Assembly (NCBI RefSeq): GCF_002812805.1
Contig: NZ_NMUM01000044.1
Span: 186,001-250,000 of the forward strand
From: Microbacterium lacus
Lineage (GTDB): Bacteria > Actinomycetota > Actinomycetes > Actinomycetales > Microbacteriaceae
Length of the DNA: 64,000 nucleotides
Reading direction: 5' to 3'
Part shown: one piece after another, positions 36,635 through 44,540 of the stretch
Numbering within the stretch: the first letter of the stretch is position 1
How the letters are laid out: the number at the start of each line of letters is the position of its first letter
Notes under the pieces: generated by a model
What the model was told of the DNA's origin: nothing
What the model saw: the letters and a program-made list of their open reading frames with translations, nothing else
Databases searched by the model: none
Program-made: the position numbers and the translations under genes

Positions 36635-37897
36635 ATGGCCGCACGATGGACGCGCCGGCGTACCCTCGGTACAACAGCGGCGCTGTTGGCGGCGACTCTG
36701 GGCCTTGCGGGTTGTGCCGCCGATGGCCCCCAGGACGTCGACCTGCCCGCTCAGGCAGAGGCTGCCCTGGCGGATGACGTCGTCACTCAGCTGGACGAGG
36801 CCGTCCGCAGCGCGATGGCGGCCACCGCGTCCACGGGCGCGATCGCCGGGGTGTGGTCGCCGTGGAGCGGCAGTTGGGTCTCGGCGATCGGTACGGATGC
36901 GACGGGATCCGTGCTCACGTCCGACATGACTTTCCGCGCGGGTGATGTGACCCGCATGATGACGTGCGACGTGCTCTACGCGATGGTCGATGACGAGCTC
37001 GTCGCTCTCAACGATTCCGTCGTCGACTACGTTCAGGGCGTACCCTCCCTCGAGGCCGTGACGCTGCTCGATCTGTGCAACGGTACGGGCGGCATCGGGG
37101 CGTATGAGCCTGTCGTCGGTGCGTCGTGGATCACGAACCCGGAGCGGGTGTGGCATCCGCTCGAGATCGCGTCGTTCGGTGTCGGCCAGCCGCGATCCGC
37201 GGTCGGTACCGAGTACCGCGACTCTGACTCCGGCTACGTGCTGCTCGGTATGGCGCTCGAGCGGGCGTCCGGGCAGGATGCCGCCGAGCTGTATGACCGC
37301 TACATCTTCACCCCCCTTGGCCTCGACAACACGACGCTGCCGGGTACGCGGCCGGCCCTTCCGGGCACCGATCCGCTGCACGGTTATCGCATCCTCTCGA
37401 ACGCGGACGGATCACTTGCGTGTGATGCGCCGCTGGATGTCTCGACCCTGTCGTCGTCCGTCGGCTTCACGGACTCGGGGGTCGTTTCGACGGTGACCGA
37501 CCTCGGCCGTTACGTGCAGGCCACGGCGGTCGGCGCGCTCGCGCCGGAGTCCGCCGAGGGCCGCTGGTCCGCTCCGTTGCCCGTCTACGCCGGAGCCCCG
37601 GCGTGGTTCACGACGACGGGTGGAGCACTTCAGGCGGGATCGCTCGTCGGCCAATACGGCGGATTGCCCGGCTACCTCACGGCCGCGTTCGCGGATCCCG
37701 AGACCGGAATGACCGTCGTCGTCGTACTCAACAACTCGACCGCCTCGGCCCAGGTGATCGGTGATCTCGCCTTCGAACTGGCCGCGATCGCTTCGAAGGC
37801 GCCGGCCGCGTCCGGTGCGACGGCACCCGAGTTCGGGCTGCCCTGGACCGCGCAGCAGTACCACGACTCGATCAACCAGACGAACATCTGCCGGTGA
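36635..37897 (+). CDS. Beta-lactamase-fold lipoprotein lacking the catalytic SxxK (likely pseudoenzyme)
   Basis: 420 aa. Lipoprotein signal (LGLAGC, Cys 27). The fold is class C beta-lactamase/serine hydrolase-like: TFRAGDVTRMMTCDVLY aligns with the family block FRIGSVTKxFTA, and DSGYVLLGMALERASGQ and the C-terminal YGGLPGYLTAAF blocks follow. The nucleophile serine and lysine of SxxK are replaced by Asp 104 and Arg 107, and the YxN motif reads YRD. It is unlikely to be an active hydrolase; it may bind peptidoglycan or a lactam. GGAGG site before the ATG at 36635. Confidence 0.78.
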   Translation: MAARWTRRRTLGTTAALLAATLGLAGCAADGPQDVDLPAQAEAALADDVVTQLDEAVRSAMAATASTGAIAGVWSPWSGSWVSAIGTDATGSVLTSDMTFRAGDVTRMMTCDVLYAMVDDELVALNDSVVDYVQGVPSLEAVTLLDLCNGTGGIGAYEPVVGASWITNPERVWHPLEIASFGVGQPRSAVGTEYRDSDSGYVLLGMALERASGQDAAELYDRYIFTPLGLDNTTLPGTRPALPGTDPLHGYRILSNADGSLACDAPLDVSTLSSSVGFTDSGVVSTVTDLGRYVQATAVGALAPESAEGRWSAPLPVYAGAPAWFTTTGGALQAGSLVGQYGGLPGYLTAAFADPETGMTVVVVLNNSTASAQVIGDLAFELAAIASKAPAASGATAPEFGLPWTAQQYHDSINQTNICR

Positions 37898-38772
37898 CGC
37901 GGGCGCCCCTCGGCCGCCCCGGCGCCGTGGCGCTCGTCGTCGGAGGCCTGGCGTGCCAAGAGCTGGGCGCTTCGCTCGCCGTCCTGCTGTTTCCCGCGGC
38001 CGGACCCCTCGGAATGGTCATGCTGCGGCTGGTGTTCTCGGCGATTCTGCTGTTCGCGATCGCCCGCCCGTCCCTCCGCGGGCGGAGTTCTGGTGCGTGG
38101 CGCGCCGTCGTCGCCTTCGGGCTCGTGCTCGCGTTGATGAACGGATTCTTCTACCTGGCCCTCGAGCGCCTGCCGCTCGGCGTGACCGTGACCATCGAGG
38201 TGCTGGGCCCGCTCGCCTTGTCGGTCATCGTCGCGCGCCGGCTGTCGGCCTGGCTCTGGGCGGTTGTGGCGCTCGCGGGTGTCGCACTCCTGGCGGGCGG
38301 CGGATGGGACGACCTCGACCTGCTCGGTGTGTTGTTCGCGCTCGCCGCGGCGGCATGCTGGGCCGGATACATCCTGTCGTCGGCGCGAGTCGGACGCGAG
38401 TTCTCGCAGCTAGACGGGCTGGCCATCGCGATGGGAATCGGCGCGGTCGTCGTGCTTCCGTTCGGCATCGCGGACGCGGGTGCGGCGCTCCTGAACCCCG
38501 TGACGCTCGGCTTGGGCGCCGCCGTCGCGGTGCTCTCATCGGCCATTCCCTATGCACTGGAGCTGACCGCGTTGCGTCGGCTGCCCGCATCCGGGTTCGC
38601 GATCCTGATGAGTCTCGCCCCCGCCATTGCGACGCTCGCGGGCTGGATCCTGCTCGGGCAGATGCTCACGGCACTCGAACTGGCGGGCATCGCGCTCGTG
38701 ATCATCGCCAGCATCGGCGCTGTCCGCGCGAGCGGGCGGGCGGCGGATGCGGCGGCTCAGCCCGTCGGCTGA
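37894..38772 (+). CDS. EamA/DMT-family exporter (RhtA-like)
   Basis: 292 aa with ten hydrophobic segments in two EamA repeats (about 10-130 and 140-280). The pattern resembles RhtA-type amino acid exporters: MLRLVFSAILLFAIARPSL in the first and AIPYALELTALRRLPASGFAILMSLAPAIA in the second repeat. Substrate not proven. GTG start overlaps the preceding stop (GTGA). Confidence 0.82.
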   Translation: MTRAPLGRPGAVALVVGGLACQELGASLAVLLFPAAGPLGMVMLRLVFSAILLFAIARPSLRGRSSGAWRAVVAFGLVLALMNGFFYLALERLPLGVTVTIEVLGPLALSVIVARRLSAWLWAVVALAGVALLAGGGWDDLDLLGVLFALAAAACWAGYILSSARVGREFSQLDGLAIAMGIGAVVVLPFGIADAGAALLNPVTLGLGAAVAVLSSAIPYALELTALRRLPASGFAILMSLAPAIATLAGWILLGQMLTALELAGIALVIIASIGAVRASGRAADAAAQPVG

Positions 38773-38790
38773 GGCTCGGGCGGGCGCCGC

Positions 38791-39762
38791 TCAGCTCGGT
38801 GAGGTCATCCCCGTCAGGACCTCAACCAGGTGAGGACCGAGGGGGCGGTCGATCTCGCGCACGAAACGGGTGCGGTGCCCGTCGTGGTGCAGATCACCCA
38901 GGCGCTGATTGCGCAGGTCGGCGATCGTCTGTCCACGGCCCGGGCCGGCGCTGGTGTCGACAGTGATCGGCACGAGCGGTGCACGGGTGGCGGTGACATC
39001 GCCCACGGCGAGTGCGGCAGCGAGCGGGTCGTGCAGGGCACACATCCGTCGTCCGTAGGTGGGTTCGTAGAAATCGAAGTAGTGATCGAGGATCTGGCCG
39101 AGGGCGCGGGGGAAGGGCGCGTTCGCAGCGAGCAGGGTCTCGCGGTCGGCCTCTTCGAGGGTGTGTTCCATCGTCACGTCGAGGGGCACGAGGGTGACGT
39201 CCCAGTCCGCGGCGAACACGTCGGCCGCGGCCTCGGGATCGTTGCCGATGTTGGCCTCGGCGACCGGGGTGATGTTGCCCGCCGCGACCCCCGCGCCGCC
39301 CATGATCGTGACGGAACGGATGCGTTCGGTCAGGGTCGGGTCGGCCCGCAGGGCCAGCGCGAGGTTCGTCAGTGGGCCGATCGCGACGATCTCGAGCTCG
39401 CCCGCAAACTCGTGCGAGAGATCGAGCAGCAGGTCGACCGCGTGTCCGTCTCGCGGTTCGCGGGTGCTGCGCGGCAGCTCGACATCCCCGATCCCGTTCG
39501 CGCCGTGCACGTGGGGCGCGCCGCCGCCGAAGCCGTGACTGAGGTGGTCGTGGGCGCCGATCGCGACGGGCACGTCGGGCTGGCCTGCCAGAGCCAGCAG
39601 GTCGAGCGTGTTGCGCGCGGCGGGCGCCGAGGCCAGGTTGCCGCTCACGGTGCCGATGCCGACGAGCCGGACGGCGGGGGAGGCGAGCAGGTAGCCGAGG
39701 GCGACGGCGTCGTCGACGCCCGTGTCACAGTCGAGGTAGAGGGGGCGGGGCGTGGCGGCGAT
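38791..39762 (-). CDS. Inosine/uridine-preferring nucleoside hydrolase, apparently starting on AUC
   Basis: 323 aa if begun at the ATC at 39760-39762. Motifs: YLDCDTGVDDAVAL (calcium-binding DxDxGxDD), GIGTVSGNLA, VAIGPLTNLALAL, IMGGAG and MCALHDPLAAAL (active-site His/Asp). The DxDxGxDD motif lies upstream of the first ATG/GTG/TTG in frame (a GTG at 39648), and an in-frame TAG lies at 39772-39774, so the start must be in between. Only ATC codons fit, at 6 nt behind an AGGAG site. Hydrolyses nucleosides to base and ribose; the ribokinase gene is divergent next door. Confidence 0.8.
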   Translation of the reverse strand: MAATPRPLYLDCDTGVDDAVALGYLLASPAVRLVGIGTVSGNLASAPAARNTLDLLALAGQPDVPVAIGAHDHLSHGFGGGAPHVHGANGIGDVELPRSTREPRDGHAVDLLLDLSHEFAGELEIVAIGPLTNLALALRADPTLTERIRSVTIMGGAGVAAGNITPVAEANIGNDPEAAADVFAADWDVTLVPLDVTMEHTLEEADRETLLAANAPFPRALGQILDHYFDFYEPTYGRRMCALHDPLAAALAVGDVTATRAPLVPITVDTSAGPGRGQTIADLRNQRLGDLHHDGHRTRFVREIDRPLGPHLVEVLTGMTSPS

Positions 39763-39857
39763 GATGTTCTCCTAGCGGGGCCGAGGGCTCACTGGGTTAT
39801 ACCCCGGCGAGGGTGGCATGGGCAAAACGTGGGGCCCGATACCCGGAGGGTGATGGA

Positions 39858-40715
39858 ATGGCGGGTATGGCACTTTCCGCTCTCGCGCCCCTCGCCGTCG
39901 TCGGCAGCATCAATGTCGACCTGACAGCCAGCGTCGCGCGCCTGCCGGGGCCGGGCGAGACCGTCCTCGGCGGAACGCTTGCCCGTGAGCCCGGTGGCAA
40001 GGGGGCGAATCAGGCCGCGGCGGCCGCGCGACTCGGCGCGCCGGTGCGGATGATCGGATGCGTCGGCGACGACACCGACGGACGCTGGATGCTCGAGGGC
40101 CTTGCGAACGCGGGCGTCGACGTCAGCGGCGTGTGGCTCGGCGATGAACCGACCGGCACCGCGCTCATCACGGTCGACGCGGAGGGCGAGAACCAGATCG
40201 CCGTCTGTCAGGGCGCGAACGCGGATGTCTCGTTGCTCGGTGTCTCGTTCGACGCCGCGGAGGCGGTGCTCGTCCAGCTGGAGATTCCGATGGAGATCGT
40301 GACCGATCTTGCGGTATCCGTGCCCGGGTTCTTCGCCGTGAACGCGGCCCCCGCAACGCCCTTGCCCGCCGCGGTGGTCGAGCGGGCGGACCTGATCATC
40401 GTCAATGAGACCGAATTCGCCCTGCTGCCGGAGGTTGCACGGGCTCGCGTCGTCGCGGTCACCTACGGTGCGGAAGGCGCCGCCCTCCGTCGAGACGGAA
40501 TCGAGGTGGCGCGGGTCCCCTCGCCGCGCGTCGAGGCCGTCAGCTCGGTCGGCGCGGGCGACGCGTTCTGCGCCGCACTGACGCTGGCGCTGCATGCCGG
40601 CTGGGATGACGAGGCCGCGCTCGTCGCCGCCTGCGCCGTCGGGGCCGATGCGGTGAGGCATCCGTCGGCGCAACCGCCGCTGCGGGCGCTCGTCGAGTAC
40701 GCGTCGCTCGGCTGA
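39858..40715 (+). CDS. rbsK: Ribokinase, PfkB family
   Basis: 285 aa. PfkB motifs: VVGSINVDLTASV, GGKGANQAAAAARLG (signature 1) and VSSVGAGDAFCAALTLAL (signature 2 with catalytic Asp). Phosphorylates ribose; the divergent nucleoside hydrolase would release it. The ATG at 39858 has GGAGGG 8 nt upstream. Confidence 0.88.
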   Translation: MAGMALSALAPLAVVGSINVDLTASVARLPGPGETVLGGTLAREPGGKGANQAAAAARLGAPVRMIGCVGDDTDGRWMLEGLANAGVDVSGVWLGDEPTGTALITVDAEGENQIAVCQGANADVSLLGVSFDAAEAVLVQLEIPMEIVTDLAVSVPGFFAVNAAPATPLPAAVVERADLIIVNETEFALLPEVARARVVAVTYGAEGAALRRDGIEVARVPSPRVEAVSSVGAGDAFCAALTLALHAGWDDEAALVAACAVGADAVRHPSAQPPLRALVEYASLG

Positions 40716-40720
40716 GGTCT

Positions 40721-41119
40721 TCAGCGCGACGGGCTCTCCACCTGTGCGGCAAGACGCTCGAGGTCTGCCTCGACCATTCGGATGTCCCGGGCGAACTCGT
40801 CGTCGGTGAGCTCGATCTGACGGACGGTGAAGATCACCTCGCAACCGTCCGGGTGGGCCACGACGCGCAGGGGGTTGGTGACGACCGTTCCCGAGGGCAG
40901 GCTCACGTCGTGATCGAGCACGCCGAATGTGTTCTGCTCCACGAAGCGGACGCGCACCTGTCCCATCGGTGACTCGACCACGAGGTCGTCGCCGTCGCGG
41001 GTGACGTTCGACTGCGCCAGACCGGCAGCCCATGCCGGCAGGTTCTCGACGTCCGACGCGTATGCGTAGACGACATCGGCAGGCACGGGGATGACTCGGC
41101 TGACGTGGTGGCTCCTCAT
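40721..41119 (-). CDS. SRPBCC-family (START-like) protein
   Basis: 132 aa. Begins with the typical SRPBCC strand-helix VSRVIPVPADVVYAYASDVENLPAWA and continues through an all-strand core to a long C-terminal helix. Members bind hydrophobic ligands; no specific function can be given. Convergent with rbsK (5 nt gap) and divergent from the SDR-like gene. Confidence 0.75.
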   Translation of the reverse strand: MRSHHVSRVIPVPADVVYAYASDVENLPAWAAGLAQSNVTRDGDDLVVESPMGQVRVRFVEQNTFGVLDHDVSLPSGTVVTNPLRVVAHPDGCEVIFTVRQIELTDDEFARDIRMVEADLERLAAQVESPSR

Positions 41120-41165
41120 GCCCTTAGCCTGGCACGCGTATGCCCCGGGTCTTGGGCGAGCGCGT

Positions 41166-41177
41166 TACCGTTGCCGG
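41166..41177 (+). promoter_or_regulatory. Leaderless-type -10 box for the SDR-like gene
   Basis: TACCGT at 41166-41171, 6 nt before the ATG at 41178. Confidence 0.5.
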
Positions 41178-41858
41178 ATGGATCTGCAACTTCGAGACCG
41201 AGTCATCCTTGTCGTCGGCGGTCATGGCCTCGTCGGTCGCGCCGTCGTCGCTCAGCTGGCGGCGGAGGGAGCCGTGGCCGTGCCGGCGTCGCGAACGAGC
41301 GCCACGGGCCTCGTGATGGACGCCGCCGACGACGCATCCGTGTCCGCAGGGATCTCGCGGATGCTCGAATCTCACGGGCGCTTGGATGGCGTCGTCGTGG
41401 CCGCTGCCCCGAGCGCGCGAACCCTGGATCCCTCCAAGAACTCGGAGCCGGCACAGGTGGGCGAAGCTGTCGATGGGAAGGCTCTGACATTTCTCCGCGT
41501 CGCGAACTCGGCCCTGGGGCCAATGCGGGCGAGCGGCTACGGGCGCATCGTCGGAATCAGCGGCCAGAATGCTTTCGTTACCGGCAACATGGCGGGTTCG
41601 ATCCGCAACGCGGCGCTCATCATTGCCGCGAAACACCTCGCGGATGAGATGACGGGAACGGGCGTGACCGTGAACGTGGTGAATCCCGGGATCGTCACGG
41701 AGGACCCTTCGGCGGATGTGCCCGTCGGTTCGAGCGGCCAGTCGACGCCCGCGGACACGGCGCGGCTGGTCACGTTCCTGCTGTCCCCGCTGTCGGGAAC
41801 GGTGAGTGGCGAGTCCATCGCGGTGGGGCACCGTACGCGCGGCTTCGTCAAGCTCTGA
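41178..41858 (+). CDS. SDR-like protein without the usual YxxxK motif
   Basis: 226 aa. Rossmann start VVGGHGLVGRAVVAQL with a modified Gly motif; the SDR order continues through GRLDGVVVAAAPS and YGRIVGISGQ. Where classical SDRs have YSASKAAL, this protein reads GSIRNAAL, so the catalytic Tyr and Lys seem absent. C-terminal VNPGIVTED and a LSPLSGTVSGESIAVG cofactor-site block are kept. It may bind NAD(P) without classical catalysis, or act by another mechanism. Confidence 0.72.
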   Translation: MDLQLRDRVILVVGGHGLVGRAVVAQLAAEGAVAVPASRTSATGLVMDAADDASVSAGISRMLESHGRLDGVVVAAAPSARTLDPSKNSEPAQVGEAVDGKALTFLRVANSALGPMRASGYGRIVGISGQNAFVTGNMAGSIRNAALIIAAKHLADEMTGTGVTVNVVNPGIVTEDPSADVPVGSSGQSTPADTARLVTFLLSPLSGTVSGESIAVGHRTRGFVKL

Positions 41859-41917
41859 GCCTCGGGCGAGCGGATCCACCGTCGCGGGTCGGTTCCTGCG
41901 GCACCCACGCGAAAGTC

Positions 41918-41972
41918 CCGCCGCGCGGCCTGCGGCCACACGTCGGGACTTTGGAGGGGCTGACGGGAATCG
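41918..41972. repeat. Duplicate of the tRNA-Gly 3' end and its downstream hairpin
   Basis: Segment 41952-41972 is identical over 21 nt to the 3' end of the tRNA gene at 42103-42123, and the 34 nt before it match 42069-42102 with a few differences. The copy is offset by 151 nt. It lacks the rest of the tRNA. A GTCCCG...CGGGAC stem encloses the upstream part. Confidence 0.85.
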
Positions 41973-42102
41973 TCCCCACCGCCTCTCCACACGTCGCTGC
42001 GCGACGCGCGGAGCCTCTGGCGGCGTGGGCCCACCGTCGGTTCGATCCCCAACCACACGACGATCGCCCCGCCGCTCGGCCTGCGGCCGAACGTCGGAGC
42101 GA

Positions 42103-42176
42103 TGGAGGGGCTGACGGGAATCGAACCCGCGCTATCTGCTTGGGAAGCAGAAGTTCTGCCATTGAACTACAGCCCC
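42103..42176 (-). tRNA. tRNA-Gly (CCC anticodon)
   Basis: Cloverleaf on the minus strand: acceptor GGGGCTG (42170-42176), D arm, anticodon stem TCTGC/GCAGA with loop TTCCCAA giving anticodon CCC, and T arm CGGGTTCGATTCCCG. The CCA end is encoded (42103-42105). It decodes GGG. Confidence 0.95.
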
Positions 42177-42231
42177 GGAACGCCTCGCGGCGCCCGGCCA
42201 GCCTAGCAAACGGCCGATGCGGCCCTCGCGC

Positions 42232-42341
42232 TGTTCGCAATTCAGTCTCGACGACTCGAGCCGGATGCCGGTGAGCCCAGAATCCGCGTGATCTCGGGAA
42301 AATGTCACGCGGGCCGGTTCGCGGGGACTGAATTGCGAACA
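42232..42341. repeat. Inverted repeat with the word CGCAATTCAGTC
   Basis: Perfect 16-nt arms TGTTCGCAATTCAGTC (42232-42247) and its complement (42326-42341), 78 nt apart, between tRNA-Gly and dcd. The word recurs at 63866-63878. Confidence 0.85.
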
Positions 42342-42353
42342 CGATCGGCTCGG

Positions 42354-42365
42354 TAGGCTGAGCCC
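42354..42365 (+). promoter_or_regulatory. Leaderless-type -10 box for dcd
   Basis: TAGGCT at 42354-42359, 6 nt before the GTG at 42366. Confidence 0.6.
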
Positions 42366-42971
42366 GTGCTGCTCTCGGATCGCGATATCAAGCTCGAACT
42401 CGACGCGCGGCGGATCGGTCTCGAGCCCTACGACCCGCAGATGGTCCAGCCATCCAGCGTCGATGTGCGGCTCGACCGGTACTTCCGGCTGTTCGACAAC
42501 CACAAGTACCCCTTCATCGACCCGGCCGAGGATCAGCCCGAGCTGACGCACCTGATCGAGACGGCGCCCGACGAGCCGTTCATCCTGCACCCGGGCGAGT
42601 TCGTGCTGGGCAGCACCTTCGAGCTCATCTCGCTCCCCGACGACGTTGCCGCCCGACTCGAGGGCAAGTCTTCGCTCGGCCGCCTGGGTCTGCTCACGCA
42701 CTCGACCGCCGGGTTCATCGACCCCGGATTCTCCGGTCACGTCACGCTCGAGCTCTCCAACGTCGCGACCCTGCCGATCAAGCTGTGGCCGGGCATGAAG
42801 ATCGGGCAGCTCTGCTTCTTCCGCCTGTCGTCGCCGACCGAGAACCCCTACGGCTCCGGCCCCTACGGCAACCGGTATCAGGGGCAGCGGGGGCCCACGG
42901 CATCCCGTTCGTTCCAGAACTTCCACCGCACCGATGTCGGCGTGACCGACTCGGGCGCCGCCGGAGGCTGA
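42366..42971 (+). CDS. dcd: dCTP deaminase (bifunctional, dUMP-forming type)
   Basis: 201 aa. Trimeric dUTPase-fold enzyme: [31 protein letters not shown] holds the catalytic Glu and substrate loop, and the C-terminal [13 protein letters not shown] tail closes over the nucleotide. The actinobacterial enzymes of this length convert dCTP directly to dUMP. GTG start, leaderless-type promoter. Confidence 0.94.
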   Translation: MLLSDRDIKLELDARRIGLEPYDPQMVQPSSVDVRLDRYFRLFDNHKYPFIDPAEDQPELTHLIETAPDEPFILHPGEFVLGSTFELISLPDDVAARLEGKSSLGRLGLLTHSTAGFIDPGFSGHVTLELSNVATLPIKLWPGMKIGQLCFFRLSSPTENPYGSGPYGNRYQGQRGPTASRSFQNFHRTDVGVTDSGAAGG

Positions 42972-42996
42972 CGCCCGAGCGATCTTGACGCGCGAG

Positions 42997-43046
42997 AGGA
43001 CGCAACATGCCGTGTGGTCGCGTTGAGCGACGGCATGTTGCGTCCT
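42997..43046. repeat. Inverted repeat between convergent genes (17-nt arms)
   Basis: Perfect arms AGGACGCAACATGCCGT (42997-43013) and complement (43030-43046), 16-nt loop, between the 3' ends of dcd and the regulator gene. May end transcription from both sides; no T run. Confidence 0.85.
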
Positions 43047-43068
43047 GTCGGTGAGGAGTTAGTGCGGA

Positions 43069-43797
43069 TCAGGATGCCTCGGCGCGCTCCTTCGCGGCCC
43101 GGAAGCCCGCGTCGAAGCCGCGCTCGAAAGCGCGCTCCGCGTGGCGCTCGCCGCGGTGTCCGTGCCGGTGCTCGCCCCGACCGTGGGGGCCGTCGTGCTC
43201 GGGTGAACCGTGGTGACCTCGTCGATGTCCGAATCCAGGGCCGAACCCAGGCGCAGATCCAGCGCCGAATCCCGGCGCGAATCCCGGCCGGAACCCCGGA
43301 CCGAACCCGCGGCCAGGCCCGAAACCAGGGCGTGCGTGGCGGCCGAATCGAGGCATCCGTTCACTCGCGTCCCCGCCCAGCTCGCGGGCGATGGCTTCGA
43401 GTGAGGCGGTCATGGTCGCGTAGTCCTCGGGGCTCACGGCGCCCGAGACCCGCTCGCGGATGCCGTCGACGATCCCGGAGAGTCGCGCCTTCGCGGCGCG
43501 CCCCTCGTCGGTGAGTGTCCAAGAATCCTCGGTGCGAGCGACCCAGCCCCGGTCTGCGAGAGCACGCAGGCGCTTGCCTCCGCGTCCGTGCAGACGGGAT
43601 GCAAGCCAGCCGGGCACGTCGCCGTCGCCGGACACCGCGTTCAGCAGCATCCAATCGCGTCGGTCTACGTCCTCGTGGGCGAGAGCCGTCGCGAACTCGC
43701 GACCGATCATCGTATCGACGGCGCGCAGCCAGTAGCCGAGGGGAAGGCCGGGGCGCTCGTGCGAGTCGCCGTCGTGATTGTTCTGTGTGTCAGTCAT
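43069..43797 (-). CDS. MarR-like winged-helix protein with Gly/Phe/His-rich tail
   Basis: 242 aa. Residues 20-135 look like a MarR-type winged helix: LPLGYWLRAVDTMIGREFATAL, then RDWMLLNAVSG, RLRALADRGWVARTEDSWTLTDEG. The C-terminal ~90 residues are low complexity, repeated PGFGPG/GFRPGF blocks followed by a His/Arg/Glu-rich part (HRRGHHGSPEHDGPHGRGEH) that could bind metal. Divergent from a true MarR gene, with repeated ATG-rich motifs in between that may be their operators. Confidence 0.75.
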   Translation of the reverse strand: MTDTQNNHDGDSHERPGLPLGYWLRAVDTMIGREFATALAHEDVDRRDWMLLNAVSGDGDVPGWLASRLHGRGGKRLRALADRGWVARTEDSWTLTDEGRAAKARLSGIVDGIRERVSGAVSPEDYATMTASLEAIARELGGDASERMPRFGRHARPGFGPGRGFGPGFRPGFAPGFGAGSAPGFGPGFGHRRGHHGSPEHDGPHGRGEHRHGHRGERHAERAFERGFDAGFRAAKERAEAS

Positions 43798-43840
43798 GGA
43801 AAGTCCTTTCAGGGTGTCCGGATGAACAGCCGGACTCGGT

Positions 43841-43907
43841 GCATGTCATCATGCATGCATATGTACTGTGACATGTAAGGGGATCGATGTCAACTCGCAT
43901 GTAAATT
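43841..43907. promoter_or_regulatory. AT-rich palindromic region between two divergent regulators
   Basis: The 67 nt contain GCATGTCATCATGCATGC, ATGCATAT, and two direct copies of a (C/A)ATGTAA...AAGGGGAT word (43870-43884 and 43897-43914). They are AT-rich in a GC-rich region and likely bind one or both regulators. Confidence 0.55.
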
Positions 43908-43913
43908 AAGGGG
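43902..43913 (+). promoter_or_regulatory. Leaderless-type -10 box for the marR gene
   Basis: TAAATT at 43902-43907, 6 nt before the ATG at 43914. The AAGGGG touching the ATG is too close to be a ribosome site. Confidence 0.5.
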
Positions 43914-44489
43914 ATGCCTCACGACGGATCCTCACCTCGAGACGATGCACCGCACGGCGGGGACGACGCTGACGCGATCGCCGCGGCTCTCGCGCGTTTG
44001 CGCGGGCGCCGCATGCCGAGACCTCCCTGGGCCGAGGAAGGCTCGCAGCACGGCCCCGGCATGCGCGGCGGTCCGGGATGGATGCGCGGCGGACCCCACC
44101 GGGGTGGGCATCCGCACGCGGGCTCACCCCCATGGGTACCGCCGCGCCTGGGCGGACCCGCGCGAATGCGGCTGCTCGAGACCCTGGCCCAGGCATCCGG
44201 TCCGCTGTCGGTCGGTGAGATCGCCGACGCGATCGGTGTTGATCAGCCTCGCGCGTCGCGGCTGGTGCAGCAGGGGGTCGAGCTCGGTGTCGTGCGTCGT
44301 GAGGCCGACCCCGACGACGCGCGTCGAACGCGGGTGGCGCTGACGGATGCCGGTTCGGCCCTGGTGCGCGGCTTCCGCGGCGACCGGCGCGAAGCCGTCG
44401 ACCGCGCTCTGTCATCGTTCACGGAACAGGAGCGCGCAGATCTCGCCCGGCTGCTGAACAAGCTCGCGGACGGGTGGCCGCAGGGCTGA
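43914..44489 (+). CDS. MarR-family transcriptional regulator with His/Gly/Pro-rich N-terminus
   Basis: 191 aa. The first ~85 residues are rich in Gly, His, Pro and Met (GPGMRGGPGWMRGGPHRGGHPHAG); the winged helix follows: RMRLLETLAQASGPLSVGEIADAIGVDQPRASRLVQQGVELG, wing READPDDARRTRVALTDAG. Ligand unknown; the His/Met-rich part might sense metal. It is divergent from the other winged-helix gene. Confidence 0.85.
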   Translation: MPHDGSSPRDDAPHGGDDADAIAAALARLRGRRMPRPPWAEEGSQHGPGMRGGPGWMRGGPHRGGHPHAGSPPWVPPRLGGPARMRLLETLAQASGPLSVGEIADAIGVDQPRASRLVQQGVELGVVRREADPDDARRTRVALTDAGSALVRGFRGDRREAVDRALSSFTEQERADLARLLNKLADGWPQG

Positions 44490-44540
44490 ACATCAGGCAT
44501 CCGTTGACCGTTCGCGACGCAGCGGGGTGAAGGTCCCAGG

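Noticed and set aside
41990..42060. Second tRNA between the two tRNA-Gly 3' copies
   Set aside because: A GGTTCGATCCCC stretch resembles a T arm, but stems do not pair and no acceptor or anticodon arm is found.
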